From Coriobacteriia bacterium (GTDB lineage: Bacteria > Actinomycetota > Coriobacteriia > Anaerosomatales > JAENZW01), in the NCBI GenBank assembly GCA_029858605.1, contig JAOUET010000122.1, positions 1-5,931 of the forward strand: a stretch of DNA of 5,931 nt, written 5' to 3'. Within the stretch, counting starts at the first letter, position 1. Every line of letters begins with the position of its first letter. The notes below the pieces were generated by a model that was not told the DNA's origin, did not search any database, and saw only the letters and a program-made list of their open reading frames with translations. The position numbers and the translations under genes were made by a program. Below are positions 4,649-5,931 of this stretch, one piece after another.

Positions 4649-5931
4649 ATGCCCGCCATGAGAGTCCATGAACTCGCCAAGGAGTTCGGCATGACATCCA
4701 AGGAGTTGCTCGAGCATCTCGAGCGGCTCAAGGTGCCCGCGAAGAACCACGCGTCGACGCTTGTCGAGGCGTACGTCGACAAGGTCCGCAAGGACCTCGG
4801 TCCAGTCATCGCGGAGCGTCAGGCCGACCTGGAGGCACAGCGTTTCGCCAAGGAGGAGGCCGAGCGCAAGAAGCGCGAGGCTGAAGAGGCGAAGCGCAAG
4901 GCCGCCGAAGACGAGCGACGCAAAGCCGAGGACGCAGAGCGCAAGAAGCGCGAGGAAGACGCGCGTCTGAAGGCCGAGGAGGCCGAGCGCAAGAAGCGCG
5001 AGGATGAGGCTCGACTGAAGGCCGAGGAGGAAGAGGCTCGCAAGGCGGAGGAAGAGCGCATCGCCAAGGAAGCCATGGAGCGTGAGCGCAAAGAGGCCGA
5101 GCAAGCCGTCAAGCTCGAGAAGGCTGAGGAAGAACGCTACCGCCGCATGGCTCGAGCCGCCGAGGAGGTCGCGCGCGACAAGGTCATGGAAGAGGCCAGG
5201 CGAGCGGTCGAGGCGGCACAGGCCGGGACCGGCAAGCGAAAGAAGAAGAAGGAGAAGCGTCTCGCGGAGAAGGCCACGGCGGCCGAAGTCGAGGCCGAGC
5301 CGAGCGTCGCGACCGTCGAAACCACCGGTGCCGGCATCACCGTGACGGAGGGCGCTACCGTCGGAGAGCTCGCGGATGCACTCGAGCTGCCATCCACGGA
5401 GATCATCAAACGCCTGATGCTCCTCGGCACCCCTCTGACGGTCAACCAGCCCATGATGCACGACATAATCGAGGTCATCGCAGAAGACCTCGGAGTCGAT
5501 GTGACTGTCCTGGCGCCCGAGGAGGAGCAGGGCTTTGTCTTCGAAGACAAGCCTGAGGACCTGGAACCGAGGCCGCCCGTTGTCACCGTCATGGGACACG
5601 TAGACCACGGCAAGACCTCGCTTCTGGACGCCATCCGCAAGGCCAATGTGGTGGCGGGCGAAGCCGGCGGCATCACCCAGCATATCGGCGCCTATCAAGT
5701 GATGTCGCCGTCTGGCGCCAAGATCACCTTCATCGACACGCCCGGCCACTCCGCCTTCACGGCGATGCGCGCCCGTGGCGCCAAGGTGACCGATATCGTG
5801 GTTCTGGTGGTCGCGGCCGACGACGGCGTCATGCCGCAGACGGTCGAGGCGATCCACCACGCCAAGGCGGCGAAGGTTCCGATGATCATCGCCATCAACA
5901 AGATCGACAAGCCCGACGCCAAGCCGGATCG
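4649..5931 (+). CDS. infB: translation initiation factor IF-2, N-terminal part (runs off window)
   Basis: IF2 is the GTPase that brings fMet-tRNA to the 30S subunit and promotes subunit joining. 427 complete codons are visible and the frame is open to the edge. A first IF2_N domain lies at about 4-50 (MRVHELAKEFGMTSKELLEH). Residues 65-193 are a highly charged Glu/Lys/Arg/Ala helix, ending in a basic cluster GKRKKKKEKR (195-204). A second IF2_N domain is at about 230-275 (ITVTEGATVGELADALELP). The GTPase domain follows: G1 GHVDHGKT (316-323), G2 GGITQHIG (340-347), G3 DTPGH (363-367), G4 NKID (417-420). The remaining GTPase domain and domains for 50S and fMet-tRNA binding lie outside. It begins 9 bases after ylxR, with ATG 4649 or 4658 as start. 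No ylxQ (L7Ae-like) gene is present between ylxR and infB. Confidence 0.97.
   Translation, partial: MPAMRVHELAKEFGMTSKELLEHLERLKVPAKNHASTLVEAYVDKVRKDLGPVIAERQADLEAQRFAKEEAERKKREAEEAKRKAAEDERRKAEDAERKKREEDARLKAEEAERKKREDEARLKAEEEEARKAEEERIAKEAMERERKEAEQAVKLEKAEEERYRRMARAAEEVARDKVMEEARRAVEAAQAGTGKRKKKKEKRLAEKATAAEVEAEPSVATVETTGAGITVTEGATVGELADALELPSTEIIKRLMLLGTPLTVNQPMMHDIIEVIAEDLGVDVTVLAPEEEQGFVFEDKPEDLEPRPPVVTVMGHVDHGKTSLLDAIRKANVVAGEAGGITQHIGAYQVMSPSGAKITFIDTPGHSAFTAMRARGAKVTDIVVLVVAADDGVMPQTVEAIHHAKAAKVPMIIAINKIDKPDAKPD
4934..5029 (+). repeat. tandem 48-bp duplication within infB
   Basis: Two adjacent 48-bp units, 4934-4981 and 4982-5029, differ at five positions and encode AERKKREEDARLKAEE and AERKKREDEARLKAEE (IF2 residues 96-111 and 112-127). 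A related AERKKRE copy sits at residues 71-77; a 25-bp stretch at 4856-4880 is identical to 4979-5003. Internal duplication in the charged helical linker is the simplest explanation, and it keeps the reading frame. Confidence 0.85.

Noticed and set aside
4856..5029. Short repeats as a CRISPR-like array
   Set aside because: The repeats are in frame, encode the charged helix of IF2, and have no uniform spacers.
4619..5860. 413-residue leucine-rich open frame on the minus strand opposite infB
   Set aside because: Its leucine-rich look comes from reading the Glu/Lys codons (GAG, AAG) of the IF2 linker in reverse (CTC, CTT). It is a shadow, not a membrane protein.

Overview
The window is a GC-rich, gene-dense, entirely plus-strand stretch of core housekeeping genes. 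In order it holds the 3' end of ispG (isoprenoid biosynthesis), a small Rossmann-fold protein of unknown function, proS (prolyl-tRNA synthetase), then a promoter and structured leader driving rimP - nusA - ylxR - infB. infB runs off the right edge. The order ispG ... proS ... rimP-nusA-ylxR-infB is the arrangement of actinobacterial genomes (Mycobacterium tuberculosis has the same set in the same order with extra genes between). A NusA without the C-terminal acidic repeats also fits Actinobacteria. A C-terminal Cys/His tail on NusA and the tight spacing make an anaerobic or deep-branching lineage such as Coriobacteriia or relatives my best guess; that part is inference.

Region 1 (1-761): the last 91 codons of ispG carry the conserved [4Fe-4S] ligands. 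A 93-base gap with a possible extended -10 promoter follows, then a 129-residue NAD(P)-binding-like protein whose stop codon lies one base before the proS start. This small gene is the least explained coding element here. Region 2 (763-2493): a full-length bacterial-type ProRS with editing insertion and a four-cysteine set. Region 3 (2494-2716): a 223-base intergenic stretch with a C9 run, a strong 8-bp stem-loop, a near-consensus housekeeping promoter (TTGACC-17-TAGAAT), a short perfect inverted repeat over the expected transcription start, and a terminator-like hairpin just upstream of the rimP Shine-Dalgarno sequence that competes with an alternative pairing. Region 4 (2717-5931): rimP, nusA, ylxR and infB, separated by 16 nt, a 3-nt overlap and 9 nt, clearly one operon.

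Functionally, the rimP operon links 30S subunit maturation (RimP), transcription elongation/termination/antitermination (NusA), an RNA-binding regulator reported to act on RNase P (YlxR/RnpM) and translation initiation (IF2), with tRNA charging (ProS) just upstream. The most noteworthy points are the unexplained Rossmann protein, the zinc-knuckle-like NusA tail, the attenuator-like rimP leader and a recent tandem duplication in the charged linker of IF2. I see no mobile element, CRISPR array, tRNA or rRNA gene, and no clearly new system.
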